A stretch of 64,000 nt of DNA from Gallionella sp. (GTDB taxonomy: Bacteria > Pseudomonadota > Gammaproteobacteria > Burkholderiales > Gallionellaceae), in assembly GCA_030681375.1 (NCBI GenBank), contig JAUXWM010000079.1:48575-112574 (forward strand), given 5' to 3'. The translations under genes and the position numbers were made by a program. Shown piece by piece: positions 39,888-49,269 of this stretch (positions within the stretch are counted from its first letter, which is position 1; every line of letters begins with the position of its first letter). Below the pieces are notes generated by a model. That model saw only the letters and a list, made by a program, of their open reading frames with translations. It ran no database searches and was not told the DNA's origin.

Positions 39888-39950
39888 AACTTGCGTGGGA
39901 TAACAGACATTCAGCCGATTTCATGGCTATTTCTGAACTCTGGCAGCCTA

Positions 39951-40295
39951 TTACCGGCTTATCTCAGTGCTTGTGTCAATTTCGGCGGCAGAGTCACATC
40001 CCGCCCCGGCCGCGATGCGCGACGCAAAAAATCGACCGCCATATTCCCGCCATTTTTTCGGCATCAGCGGTATGTAGCGATCTGGACTCGCCACCATGCC
40101 ACACACATAACGGCCCGTCTCATCCTGCCACAACAGTGCGCGACACTTACCCTTGAACTGAAACAAAAATACCAGCGCGACCGGGCACGGCCTCGCTGCA
40201 CAGCATATTCCGCAACCATTGCAAGGCGCACCATACACAGGCTTTTCAGGCGATTGCGGATGCAGTTCAACCTCCTGAAACTGTATTTTTTTCAT
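39951..40295 (-). CDS. YkgJ-type cysteine-cluster protein
   Basis: A 114-residue protein, start MKKIQFQEVELHP at 40295. Near the N-terminus it has the cysteine cluster GAPCNGCGICCAARPCPVAL, typical of the CxxCxxCC zinc/iron-chelating family (YkgJ). A later Cys (GKCRALL) and YVCGMVASPD may complete the site. The function of this family is unknown. It follows the KTSC gene by 11 bases on the same strand. Confidence 0.8.
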   Translation of the reverse strand: MKKIQFQEVELHPQSPEKPVYGAPCNGCGICCAARPCPVALVFLFQFKGKCRALLWQDETGRYVCGMVASPDRYIPLMPKKWREYGGRFFASRIAAGAGCDSAAEIDTSTEISR

Positions 40296-40306
40296 CTGTA
40301 AAACGC

Positions 40307-40570
40307 TCAGAGTTTGCCGAACAATGCGTCGAGCGGATTCGCGTTTGAGAGGCTCTTGCCGGAAACGCGCTTTGCGGCGAACTCCTCCTCGATGTTGTCG
40401 CGGTAAAAACTCCACGCCGCGCCTGAAGAGCTGAAGCGCCGCCACAAATCCTCGCCCACGCCGCTGTATTGCAAAGTGCTGCCGTCATCAAGCTGCACCT
40501 GTAACAGGCGTGCACGTGCGTCATAGCCGATGGCACGCAGCTTGCCCGAATTGATCTTCTTCATTTCCAT
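40307..40570 (-). CDS. KTSC domain protein
   Basis: An 87-residue protein with a KTSC domain: INSGKLRAIGYDARARLLQVQLDDGSTLQYSGVGEDLWRRFSSSGAAWSFYRDNI. These domains occur alone or fused to lysyl-tRNA synthetase and nucleic acid enzymes; their function is undefined. I chose the ATG at 40570 (AGGA seven bases upstream); another ATG lies two codons on. A longer frame from 40636 is unlikely. Confidence 0.8.
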   Translation of the reverse strand: MEMKKINSGKLRAIGYDARARLLQVQLDDGSTLQYSGVGEDLWRRFSSSGAAWSFYRDNIEEEFAAKRVSGKSLSNANPLDALFGKL

Positions 40571-40724
40571 GCCGATGTCCTGTCGATTGTTAAGCTGGTG
40601 TGATGTACGCACTCCGGCATCGTACTCCTCTCTCAATATAAAGCTGAGGACAACTAAGTCACCATGGTAAATTTACCGTGTAAATAGCGTAACATAGCGA
40701 CCCTTCAGCTCATCTGCTCTGCGC

Positions 40725-42251
40725 ATGCCCGCCATCGTTCTCGCCACTCTCAACGCACGCTACCACCATGCTTCGCTTGGCTTGCGTTACCTCGCCGCCA
40801 ATATGGGCGAGCACGCGCAAGACACACAGATCATGGAGTTCATCCTGCAGAGCAATCCGGAAGAGATCATCGAGTCGATACTGGCGGCCCAGCCCAAGAT
40901 CGTCGGCTTCGGCGTCTATATCTGGAATGTGGCCGAGATCACCCGGGTGGTGACGCTGCTCAAATGCGTCGCCCCGCAGATCATCGTGGTGCTGGGCGGG
41001 CCGGAAGTAAGCTTTGAGTGCGAGCAGCAGGAAATCGTACGACTGGCGGATTATGTGATCACCGGCTGGGGCGACATCAGCTTTGCTAAACTTTGCCGCG
41101 AGCTGCTGCTAAAGCGCCCCCAGGCACAGAAAGTCATCGCAGGCCTCCAGCCTCAGCTTGCCGAAATCAAGCTGCCTTATGCGCTGTACAGCGACAACGA
41201 TATCGCCAACCGCACCCTGTACGTCGAAGCCTCGCGCGGCTGCCCGTTCAAATGCGAATTCTGCCTCTCCTCCCTCGACAAGACGGCCTGGGCCTTCGAC
41301 TTCGACCTGTTCCTGGCCGAGATGGCCACACTGTACGAGCGTGGCGCACGCCAGTTCAAGTTTGTAGACCGCACCTTCAACCTTAACATCAAGGCCAGTG
41401 CGCGCATTCTTGAATTCTTTCTGGAACGGTTAGACGATAAGTTATTCGTGCATTTCGAAGTGATCCCGGATCACCTGCCCGACCCGCTCAAGGCGCTGAT
41501 TTTGCGCTTCCCCGAGGGTTCGCTGCAATTCGAGGTAGGCATCCAGACGTTCAACCCCGACGTACAAGCGCTCATCTCGCGCAAGCAGGACACACCGAAA
41601 ACAGAAGAAAACCTGCACTGGTTGCGCCATGAAAGCCACGCGCATGTTCACGTCGATCTCATCATTGGCCTGCCGGGCGAGGACATGGCGAGCTTCGCAC
41701 AAGGCTTCGACCGTCTGGTCGCACTCAGACAACAGGAGATTCAGGTCGGCGTACTCAAGCGCCTGCGCGGCACTGACATCATCCGCCATACAGCAACGTA
41801 TGACATGCGCTACACCCCCTACGCGCCCTACACCGTCCTTTCCACCCACTGCATAGACTTCACCACCATGCAGCGCCTGGTGCGCTTTGCCCGCTACTGG
41901 GACCTGATCGCCAACTCCGGCCGCTTCCCGCAGGCCTTGCCGCTATTACTGGGCGAGTGCCCGTTTGCACATTTTCTGGCGTTCTCCGACTGGCTCTATG
42001 CCACCACCCGCAAGACGCACCAGATTCCGCTGGACCGCTTGTTTGATCTGGTTTACAGGGGAATGATTGAATGTCTGTCATCACCACAGACAGAAACTTT
42101 CGCTGCAGTGGAGCGCGACTTCATCTTGTCAGGCAGCAAGGAGGTTCCTGCGTTCCTGAAGACCGGCAAACCGGATGAGTATGGAATCCGCAAAACCAGG
42201 CAGGTCAGCCAGACGAGTCGGCAAGCCCGGCACCTGATCAAGGAAGCATAA
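40725..42251 (+). CDS. B12-binding-type radical SAM protein with DUF4080 tail
   Basis: A 508-residue protein. An N-terminal cobalamin-binding-like Rossmann domain (residues ~3-140, IVGFGVYIWNVAEI, IVVLGGPEVSFE) comes first. Next is a radical SAM barrel with the [4Fe-4S] cysteines at C173, C177 and C180 (SRGCPFKCEFCLSSLD), followed by FVDRTFNLN and HVDLIIGLPGED. The C-terminus is of the DUF4080 type. The B12 domain lacks an obvious DxHxxG motif. Substrate unknown. Complete, solitary gene. Confidence 0.9.
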   Translation: MPAIVLATLNARYHHASLGLRYLAANMGEHAQDTQIMEFILQSNPEEIIESILAAQPKIVGFGVYIWNVAEITRVVTLLKCVAPQIIVVLGGPEVSFECEQQEIVRLADYVITGWGDISFAKLCRELLLKRPQAQKVIAGLQPQLAEIKLPYALYSDNDIANRTLYVEASRGCPFKCEFCLSSLDKTAWAFDFDLFLAEMATLYERGARQFKFVDRTFNLNIKASARILEFFLERLDDKLFVHFEVIPDHLPDPLKALILRFPEGSLQFEVGIQTFNPDVQALISRKQDTPKTEENLHWLRHESHAHVHVDLIIGLPGEDMASFAQGFDRLVALRQQEIQVGVLKRLRGTDIIRHTATYDMRYTPYAPYTVLSTHCIDFTTMQRLVRFARYWDLIANSGRFPQALPLLLGECPFAHFLAFSDWLYATTRKTHQIPLDRLFDLVYRGMIECLSSPQTETFAAVERDFILSGSKEVPAFLKTGKPDEYGIRKTRQVSQTSRQARHLIKEA

Positions 42252-42316
42252 GGGCTAACCCCTTTAATCATACGAATGTAAATTGTAGGGCATGACCCAG
42301 CGCCCGTCATAAGCCA

Positions 42317-42538
42317 TCAGTCCATATCGTAGCGCGGCGCGTCCACTCCGAGATCATCGTCTGTGATGTCGTCGGGGAAGTCATCGCTCAGCATGCCTGC
42401 AACGGCAACGGATTTGCGCGTAACGAAAATCGTGCCGGTTTGCTCGGCAAGTTGCCGCGCTTTCTCTGCCGCACGCATCAATGCTTGCGGCGCGTTTTTC
42501 AAACTGGAGTCTTTCAGGTGGGAAACAGGGGATTTCAT
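42317..42538 (-). CDS. Small acidic antitoxin-like protein (73 residues)
   Basis: A 73-residue protein with a basic helical front (LKNAPQALMRAAEKARQLAEQTGTIFVTRKSVAVAG) and an acidic tail (SDDFPDDITDDDLGVDAPRYDMD). An AAGGA site precedes the ATG. The shape resembles single antitoxins or Phd-like fragments, but no toxin gene adjoins it, so the assignment is weak. It sits beside the restriction-modification pair on the same strand. Confidence 0.5.
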   Translation of the reverse strand: MKSPVSHLKDSSLKNAPQALMRAAEKARQLAEQTGTIFVTRKSVAVAGMLSDDFPDDITDDDLGVDAPRYDMD

Positions 42539-42611
42539 TGTTTTTGTCCTTCCTCTATCAGCACAGCGGGTGTGCTGGAATTATCGTATAGCTATCCACA
42601 TAAGACAGCTT

Positions 42612-43352
42612 TCACCCCAAACGGCTAGCTTGCGCCGCAACATGTCCAGCCAGCGAACTGACGAATGTTTTCAGACTGGTCATATCCGATAGATCAGAGA
42701 ATTTTCCGGTTGTTAGCGCCTCCCGTGGCGAAGCAATCACAGCTGCCGAGGAATACAACAGCTCCCTCATCAGACGCTGACAAAGCACGTCGTAGCGCTT
42801 CAGATAAGAAGCATTCTGGAATTCGGCGGAAACAGGGAAATGAGGCGATTTTTCCTTGACCGGCGAACGTGACTTCGGCGCATCCTCGACAAGCATTAGC
42901 CAGCCCGCAAACGGACGAGGCTGTTTTCCAAAAGCGCCTTCGCGGTAAGCCGTCCAGAAATCGTGCGCAGTTCCGATAGATTCTTCCGCTCGATTGTTGA
43001 AGTTGTTGCCGAAGGAAGGGCCGACATGACTCTTCAGCTCGATAGCCGCAATCAACTCGCCTTGATGAATCACGAGCAAATCCCAAAGCTTGGTCGGGCG
43101 GAAATAGCCCGGCAGCGTCAACGCCGCACGCTCAAGATGTATTTCTGCATGTGCCAGGCCATTGGCTCGAACAATTTCGGTGACCAGCGAAACAAAACCG
43201 TCCATGTTCTTGCCAGAAGTCACACTGGCGCGCTCGCCTTGATCGCTTTTTCCAGTGGCCGCCTGTTTCTTGCCTGCATCATCGCGGCTCTTCCAGAATT
43301 CGCAAATTGCCTTGCGCGCCTTGCTTTCATATTGAACCAGATCGAGTGCCAT
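42612..43352 (-). CDS. PaeR7I/XhoI-type type II restriction endonuclease
   Basis: Probable isoschizomer of PaeR7I and XhoI, which cut CTCGAG. The 246-residue protein matches the family in [55 protein letters not shown]. The likely catalytic set is D91 with E107 and K109 (WDLL...AAIELKS) of the PD-(D/E)XK fold. The start directly follows the stop of the methyltransferase (TAGATG), so it is expressed after the protecting enzyme. The frame is complete. Confidence 0.93.
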   Translation of the reverse strand: MALDLVQYESKARKAICEFWKSRDDAGKKQAATGKSDQGERASVTSGKNMDGFVSLVTEIVRANGLAHAEIHLERAALTLPGYFRPTKLWDLLVIHQGELIAAIELKSHVGPSFGNNFNNRAEESIGTAHDFWTAYREGAFGKQPRPFAGWLMLVEDAPKSRSPVKEKSPHFPVSAEFQNASYLKRYDVLCQRLMRELLYSSAAVIASPREALTTGKFSDLSDMTSLKTFVSSLAGHVAAQASRLG

Positions 43353-45077
43353 CTATCCTCCATTGCCGCCAAGCGCGGCGCGTTCGTCTAATGTCAGACC
43401 ATACAACGAAAAAACTGCACGATTGCAAGCATCGAGATCGCGCCGAATGGCTGCATCGCGTAGCTCCTCGCGCAAGGCTTCCGGCACATCATGCCAGTGT
43501 GGCAAACGGATGCGGCGCAGATACTGTGCCTGAAAGCGCATGTAGCCACCGCGCATTTTCGTGGAATAGATAGCGACAAACAGGTGGCTGATGCTGGAAA
43601 GCAACACTGCCTGCAAAGCGCGCAAATCCCAAGTGTCTGAAGTTACAAAATACAGGTTGTGATGCGGATAAAACTCGCCCGCTTCATAAACAATGTGTGC
43701 CTCGCCTTTGATGTCTGGGATTAGCAATTTCGGCTTGCTGCTCAATGCGGGAAATATCCGATCTATCGTGCGATACCAGCCCGTCGGGTTCTTCTGCGCG
43801 CAATGGCGCTGCATTATTTGCGCCTTATGCTTCTCCAAATACCGCTGCAAGCGCGGATAAGTATCAAGATCCACCAATCCGTCGGCATTGCCAAAGGGAT
43901 TGATCACCCCCTGCCCGCGCCACTCAACCTCGCCAGACTGAATATCGCGCGTCGTTACCAAGGGCAGCTTGCATTCAGACTCCACATCCAGCGCGGCATA
44001 ATTTCCGATGAAAACCTTGTCCGCACCCGTCGCAACGCCGATACCCACTTTGCAGCCTGCATCTTCCAGCAGCGGAAACTGTTTTTCGAGACGGTGAAGC
44101 AGCGCCAATTGGTCGCTTGATTCGATCAACCAAGGTGCCTCACCAACTGCCACGTCTTGCATCTCACGCACTTCGGCGCAGTCCACAAGGGGTGATGAGA
44201 AGTCCAGCAAAGCGGCAAGCTTTGCGAGCGATAGCACGCTGATTTCCGAACAATGACCTATGCGTGTCGAGCCATTGGGTTCGCGGCAGATCACCGTGAT
44301 CGCAGGATAGGCGGCAACCTCCTGATGGAAGGCATCAATGCCATCCATATCAACGTACATCTTCAGGTGAAACTGTTCGGCAACCAGCTTGCGCAAAGGC
44401 GCACCATAGCGATTTTTCATCCACCGATCCGCGCAGATAAAGCCCAGCGCACCGCCCGGCGCAAGCATGCGCAGGGAATGTTCGATAAACGGAATGTACA
44501 GGTCAGCTCGGTCATAGATCGTCGAGTACCGCGCGCGGTATTCGCGCATCAACGCCTCGGGAATCAACTCCTGCCGCACATAGGGAGGGTTGCCAACCAC
44601 ATAATCGAATTGGCCTTCCAGCAGCGCCAGCAGAAAATCGTCCTGCACCAGCCACGCATCGGCAAGCCGATTCGCCGTTTGCAAACCAACATCCGAAGCC
44701 GTCAAATATTCGACCAGTGAGCGCCGGGTAGTCTGGAAAGTATCGCGATGCAACTCAACCGCGCGAACTGCGTCCTTCAATGCGTTGAAGATAGAACCGC
44801 CATCGCCATGAGTACGCCAAGCCGTCAACAGTCGCTCCACAGCAGGCAACAGAAAATCACCGCCGCCGAATGAAGGTTCCAGCAGTCGCTGTTTGTGCAA
44901 GGGCTTGTTCGGCGTATAGCCAGCCAGATCGAGGATGAAATCGACCACCTCGCGGCGCGTAAACACCGCGCCTCGCGCTTCAGCACCGCCTTGGGATGCC
45001 AATACTTCGACGGCAGCAAGCGCTGCCCGCGAGGCGGGCTGTGCGGCGTTGGCGAAAAGGTCGAAGTTTAGTTGCAT
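43353..45077 (-). CDS. N6-adenine DNA methyltransferase of the PaeR7I/XhoI type
   Basis: Protects host DNA by methylating adenine in the sequence cut by its partner nuclease. The 574-residue protein has the AdoMet motif region [15 protein letters not shown]...[20 protein letters not shown], catalytic motif [12 protein letters not shown], the [20 protein letters not shown] block of the Eco57I-like group and a C-terminal target recognition part. It is the upstream gene of the pair; the nuclease gene follows without a gap. Confidence 0.93.
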   Translation of the reverse strand: MQLNFDLFANAAQPASRAALAAVEVLASQGGAEARGAVFTRREVVDFILDLAGYTPNKPLHKQRLLEPSFGGGDFLLPAVERLLTAWRTHGDGGSIFNALKDAVRAVELHRDTFQTTRRSLVEYLTASDVGLQTANRLADAWLVQDDFLLALLEGQFDYVVGNPPYVRQELIPEALMREYRARYSTIYDRADLYIPFIEHSLRMLAPGGALGFICADRWMKNRYGAPLRKLVAEQFHLKMYVDMDGIDAFHQEVAAYPAITVICREPNGSTRIGHCSEISVLSLAKLAALLDFSSPLVDCAEVREMQDVAVGEAPWLIESSDQLALLHRLEKQFPLLEDAGCKVGIGVATGADKVFIGNYAALDVESECKLPLVTTRDIQSGEVEWRGQGVINPFGNADGLVDLDTYPRLQRYLEKHKAQIMQRHCAQKNPTGWYRTIDRIFPALSSKPKLLIPDIKGEAHIVYEAGEFYPHHNLYFVTSDTWDLRALQAVLLSSISHLFVAIYSTKMRGGYMRFQAQYLRRIRLPHWHDVPEALREELRDAAIRRDLDACNRAVFSLYGLTLDERAALGGNGG

Positions 45078-45177
45078 TGGATGTTGTTCAGAATTGCAGA
45101 AATCAATTCGAGCCTAGCTCCTTTAATTTATCATGCGGCGCAATGCCCGTTGGTTATTGCGTCCTACGCGGGCTTAT

Positions 45178-45771
45178 TCACTGCCCTTTAGTGGGTGCCC
45201 CAACAATTAAGTGAGCATTCTTTGCCAATATAGGTTTTTGAAGATAGTGCCCTGTATTTTTTGTCCACCTGAGAGCTGAATAACCTGAAATAAGTCGATG
45301 GCCTATCCACCTTGGATCCACAACGGGAGGTAGCTGGGGTAGATTGACAAGTAAAAGTCTACCCATGAATTTAACCCAATCATCTTGGGAAATTAATACA
45401 GTGCCATAACCATGAAATGAACGCCCACTTTCAAACCAAATCATGGATGCTGACAATTCCAAAGGTAATACATCAATTACTCTCCCAATAATTCCGGTCG
45501 CTCTCGTAGCCAAGTCGATCATGGGTATATGCATAACAGTTTGATCCGGTAATAGCACTTTTGAATGCAGCGCAAGCTCGGTTCCGGGAGGAGTTGAGTT
45601 GCATAACTCTTCTAGCTTGATGCGAGTTAAATCTTTAGCTGAGACTGAAAAGATGATTCTCTGGTCATCGATAGTTTGAGGTACGTAAATATAATGACTG
45701 AATTCAAATTTAATATCAGTCCCATATTTTTTTATAATTTCCTGAACTACTAGAATTGGATGCTTATTCAT
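45178..45771 (-). CDS. Unknown protein with primase-like motifs, paired with dGTPase
   Basis: I do not recognise a named family. The 197-residue protein shows a pattern like archaeo-eukaryotic primases: a hydrophobic strand with an acidic end (IPMIDLA, residues 82-88), an sxH-like motif (ESGRSFHGYG, 114-123), and a late acidic/aromatic block (VDPRWIGHRL 151-160, ALRWT 166-170). Such motifs bind metal and nucleotide in primases; here the match is partial and by eye. Its ATG overlaps the dGTPase stop as ATGA, so the two are coupled. The DNA is more AT-rich than the core genome. Confidence 0.6.
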   Translation of the reverse strand: MNKHPILVVQEIIKKYGTDIKFEFSHYIYVPQTIDDQRIIFSVSAKDLTRIKLEELCNSTPPGTELALHSKVLLPDQTVMHIPMIDLATRATGIIGRVIDVLPLELSASMIWFESGRSFHGYGTVLISQDDWVKFMGRLLLVNLPQLPPVVDPRWIGHRLISGYSALRWTKNTGHYLQKPILAKNAHLIVGAPTKGQ

Positions 45772-47264
45772 TTTGTTAGGTTTGTTCTTCCAACTTTTAT
45801 TCCAGAAAGAAGCTGGAATGTTTCCAATGCATAATCGTCAGTCATTCCAGACAGATAGTCGGTAATAAAATGCCCCCGATGCACCCACTCTTTAATGTCA
45901 GACAAAGGATCACCCTCATCCAATTTATAAGCTTCACTTTTGTAGACAGTTAAATATCGTTTTGGAAGAAGAGCAAATAATCGCTTTTGAAGCATGCTTG
46001 CTTTGAGTGAGCCTTCTTTTGGCGTGACACCACACAAATGATTAAAGGTAATTCGATTGCATGATAACAACGGTTCGCAGTGGTTAAGAATTCCCTGCAA
46101 AACGCTATAACCTGCCAACTCATTGTCTGATGCTGCAGCAGTACTGTATACCTCACGAATCGCAAATTTCTTGATACCTTCCAGAGTCAGCACCTCAATA
46201 TCATTACTCTTATCCGAAAAAATCGGTGGATTAGTGCCTTTCAAGATATCTTGATGATGAGAAGCGTATTTCTTGGCAGCATAGTTAGATAACAAACGAG
46301 TTAGTTTCGTCCTGAAATCTGTGAATGGTGAAAGGTGATTATTGCCAATCTCTTGTTGAGTCTTCCTCACGAGTTCCAATACAACATTGGCAAACTCTGT
46401 TTCCTGTTGACCACTTTTTTCAATGGTTTGCTTAACGTTATCCAGAAATGTTTCTAACTGAATTAATCCTTTCTCCAGCGCATCCTCAATGTCACTAATT
46501 GAATACGCAATGTCATCTGCTGCTTCCATTATATAAACCAACGGGTGCCTCGTGTTTTCTGCCATGCCGAGTTTATCCCAACACTCTTTCACGATTTGCT
46601 CTTCTGTCAGAAAGTAACCGCCCTTCTTCTTTATTTCATTGTCTTTGTCAGCCTCGCTTTGGTGGGTAACATATTTCAAATAGGAAGCCAGTTGAGAATA
46701 TGTAAGATTTAATCCATATTCATCATTGTTCCACTGCAAACGGGTAACTATTCTAAAACCTTGGCAGTTGCCATCAAACTTCATAAACTCAGACAGATAT
46801 CTGTCTAACTCAGGGCGGTGATTTGTATAATTAACCTTGGCCTTTTCAATGCAGGCAACCGCTTTCTCTACAAACCATTTTTGAATTGCATACTCACCAA
46901 GATGACCAAATGGTGGGTTTCCAACGTCATGCATTAGACATGCAGTTTCTACAAAATTAACAAATGCAACTTCACGGTTTACAAGCTTTAGTTCATTAGC
47001 CGCTGGCTTTAGGTTTTTAAGAATAAGTTGGGCTATGTACCGACCAAGTTGAGAAACTTCCAGAGAATGCGTTAATCGGCTTCGAACAGCAGCATTATCT
47101 TCAAGCGAATATACCTGAGCTTTTTGCTGCAATCTTCGCAAAGGACTAGAAAAAATAAACCTTCCACGATCACTTTCACTCTCCTGATTTATATCTCTGT
47201 CTTCCTCAACGCCAGATTGACGACGACGATCTGCTGAAATTAAATGTTCATAATTCAAGATCAT
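45768..47264 (-). CDS. dgt: dGTPase (deoxyguanosinetriphosphate triphosphohydrolase)
   Basis: HD-domain enzyme that splits dGTP into deoxyguanosine and triphosphate. The 498-residue protein has the dGTPase signatures: RGRFIFSSPLRRLQQKAQVYSLE, the metal His in RSRLTHSLEVSQLGRYI (H66), the HD pair in CLMHDVGNPPFGHLGEYAIQ (112-113) and the third ligand in MEAADDIAYSISDIEDAL. It resembles the E. coli Dgt length (about 505). Dgt-type enzymes are known to act as anti-phage nucleotide-depletion defence; the position next to a restriction system and a coupled unknown gene fits that role. Confidence 0.92.
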   Translation of the reverse strand: MILNYEHLISADRRRQSGVEEDRDINQESESDRGRFIFSSPLRRLQQKAQVYSLEDNAAVRSRLTHSLEVSQLGRYIAQLILKNLKPAANELKLVNREVAFVNFVETACLMHDVGNPPFGHLGEYAIQKWFVEKAVACIEKAKVNYTNHRPELDRYLSEFMKFDGNCQGFRIVTRLQWNNDEYGLNLTYSQLASYLKYVTHQSEADKDNEIKKKGGYFLTEEQIVKECWDKLGMAENTRHPLVYIMEAADDIAYSISDIEDALEKGLIQLETFLDNVKQTIEKSGQQETEFANVVLELVRKTQQEIGNNHLSPFTDFRTKLTRLLSNYAAKKYASHHQDILKGTNPPIFSDKSNDIEVLTLEGIKKFAIREVYSTAAASDNELAGYSVLQGILNHCEPLLSCNRITFNHLCGVTPKEGSLKASMLQKRLFALLPKRYLTVYKSEAYKLDEGDPLSDIKEWVHRGHFITDYLSGMTDDYALETFQLLSGIKVGRTNLTK

Positions 47265-47321
47265 TATTTATCCTGTGATTGTCATGAGTTGAGGTTTGGC
47301 AAGCTGGGGTGGGTCATCTTT

Positions 47322-48986
47322 TTAACGACTAATCGGCTTATACCGAATCCGTTTAGGCTTCGCGCCTTCCTCGCCCAGACGCTTCTTCTTATCAGCTTCA
47401 TACTCCTGATAGTTGCCGTCGAAGAAGGTCCACTTGGAGTCCCCTTCGCAGGCCAGGATATGCGTCGCGATACGGTCGAGGAACCAGCGATCGTGAGAGA
47501 TGACGGCGACGCAACCGGCGAATTCCAGCAGCGCGTCTTCCAGCGCGCGCAAGGTTTCCACGTCCAGATCGTTGGACGGTTCGTCCAGCAGCAGCACGTT
47601 GCCGCCGGAAATCAGCGTCTGCGCCAGATGCAAGCGTCCGCGTTCACCGCCGGAAAGCTGACCGACCAGTTTGGTCTGATCGCCGCCCTTGAAGTTGAAG
47701 CGGCCGATATAGGCACGCGCCGAGGTCTCGTATTTGCCGACAGTCAGCACTTCGTTGCCGCCGGAGATGGCGTCGAACACAGTTTTTTCGTTTTGCAGCG
47801 AGTCGCGCGCCTGATCGACGTGTGCGATCTTGACGGTCTGGCCGATCTTCACGCTGCCTGAATCAGGCTGTTCCTTGCCGGTGATCATGCGGAACAGCGT
47901 GGATTTACGCGCACCGTTCGGGCCGATGATGCCGACAATCGCACCGGGTGGCACTTTGAAACTCAGGTTGTCGATCAGCAGACGCTCTCCATAGGCCTTG
48001 GATACCCCGTCGAATTCGATGACTTCATTACCCAGACGCTCGCCCACGGGAATGAAGATTTCCTGCGTCTCGTTGCGCTTCTGGTGTTCCTGCGAATTGA
48101 GCTCTTCGAATCGCGCGATACGCGCCTTGGATTTGGCCTGACGCCCCTTAGGATTCTGCCGCACCCATTCCAGCTCCTGTTTCATCGCCTTCGCGTGCGC
48201 ATCCATCTGCTTGTTCTCGGTCTCCAGACGCGCGCCCTTCTGCTCCAGCCAACTCGAATAGTTACCCTTCCACGGAATGCCGTGCCCCCTGTCCAGTTCG
48301 AGTATCCACTCGGCGGCATTGTCGAGGAAGTAACGGTCGTGAGTGACGGCGACCACGGTGCCGGGGAAGCGCACCAGAAACTGTTCCAGCCATTCCACCG
48401 ATTCCGCATCCAGATGGTTGGTCGGCTCGTCCAGCAACAGCATGTCGGGCTTGTCGAGCAACAGTTTGCAAAGCGCGACGCGGCGCTTTTCACCGCCCGA
48501 CAGATTCTTGATCACCGCATCCCATTCCGGCAGACGCAGCGCGTCGGCGGCAATTTCCATCAACTGGTCGGAGCCTGAACCTGCGGCGGCGATGATGTTT
48601 TCCAGACGCGCCTGTTCTGCGGCGAGCGCATCGAAATCGGCATCTTCCTCGGCATAGGCGGCATACACCTCATCCAGCTTAGCCTGCGCCTGCATCACTT
48701 CGCCCAGCGCCTCTTCCACTTCCTGGCGAACGGTATTCTCGGGGTTGAGTTCCGGCTCCTGCGCCAGATAGCCGATGCGGATATTCGGCAGGTGCTGCAC
48801 CTCGCCGTCGTATTCCTTGTCCACGCCCGCCATGATGCGCAGCACAGTGGATTTTCCTGAACCATTCAGACCCAGCAGACCGATCTTGGCACCGGGGAAG
48901 AAAGACAGCGAAATATCCTTGATGATCTGACGTTTCGGGGGGACGATTTTGCTCACGCGGAGCATGGACATTACATATTGGGCCAA
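47322..48986 (-). CDS. ettA: EttA energy-dependent translational throttle (ABC-F)
   Basis: ABC-F ATPase that binds the ribosomal E site and gates early elongation according to ATP level. The 554-residue protein has two nucleotide-binding domains: NBD1 Walker A GLNGSGKST (39-47), signature LSGGEKRR and Walker B LLLDEPTNHLD; an arm; the linker ELEWVRQNPKGRQAKSKARIARFEEL; and NBD2. In NBD2 Walker A reads GPNGARKST: Arg360 (codon CGT at 47907-47909) replaces the invariant Gly. The Walker B region is LDEPSNDLD, with Ser for Thr. NBD2 ATP binding may therefore be impaired. Confidence 0.95.
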   Translation of the reverse strand: MAQYVMSMLRVSKIVPPKRQIIKDISLSFFPGAKIGLLGLNGSGKSTVLRIMAGVDKEYDGEVQHLPNIRIGYLAQEPELNPENTVRQEVEEALGEVMQAQAKLDEVYAAYAEEDADFDALAAEQARLENIIAAAGSGSDQLMEIAADALRLPEWDAVIKNLSGGEKRRVALCKLLLDKPDMLLLDEPTNHLDAESVEWLEQFLVRFPGTVVAVTHDRYFLDNAAEWILELDRGHGIPWKGNYSSWLEQKGARLETENKQMDAHAKAMKQELEWVRQNPKGRQAKSKARIARFEELNSQEHQKRNETQEIFIPVGERLGNEVIEFDGVSKAYGERLLIDNLSFKVPPGAIVGIIGPNGARKSTLFRMITGKEQPDSGSVKIGQTVKIAHVDQARDSLQNEKTVFDAISGGNEVLTVGKYETSARAYIGRFNFKGGDQTKLVGQLSGGERGRLHLAQTLISGGNVLLLDEPSNDLDVETLRALEDALLEFAGCVAVISHDRWFLDRIATHILACEGDSKWTFFDGNYQEYEADKKKRLGEEGAKPKRIRYKPISR

Positions 48987-49269
48987 AATGCACTCCTTTT
49001 TATTAAAGGTAAATTAAATAATGCAACCGTATGAATATGGTAGCATTTATGCTTGTTTAAGTATATATTGATAACTAACCAATAATAAACTTATTGAGTA
49101 TTAAAAAATTAGTAAACAATTTTACCCTTTCTACGTTAAAACTGTTCGCTGTGCGAATGGTGAACGCCTGCCTACGCTAATAAATACTGCTAGCGGCGTT
49201 CCTGATTTCGACGCCTCACTTTGGGTTGTCTCTGCGCTACGTGGGAAGGGGTGTGCCAGCGCAACCATT

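Noticed and set aside
42317..42538. Complete toxin-antitoxin pair
   Set aside because: Only an antitoxin-like small protein is present; neither neighbour is a toxin candidate.
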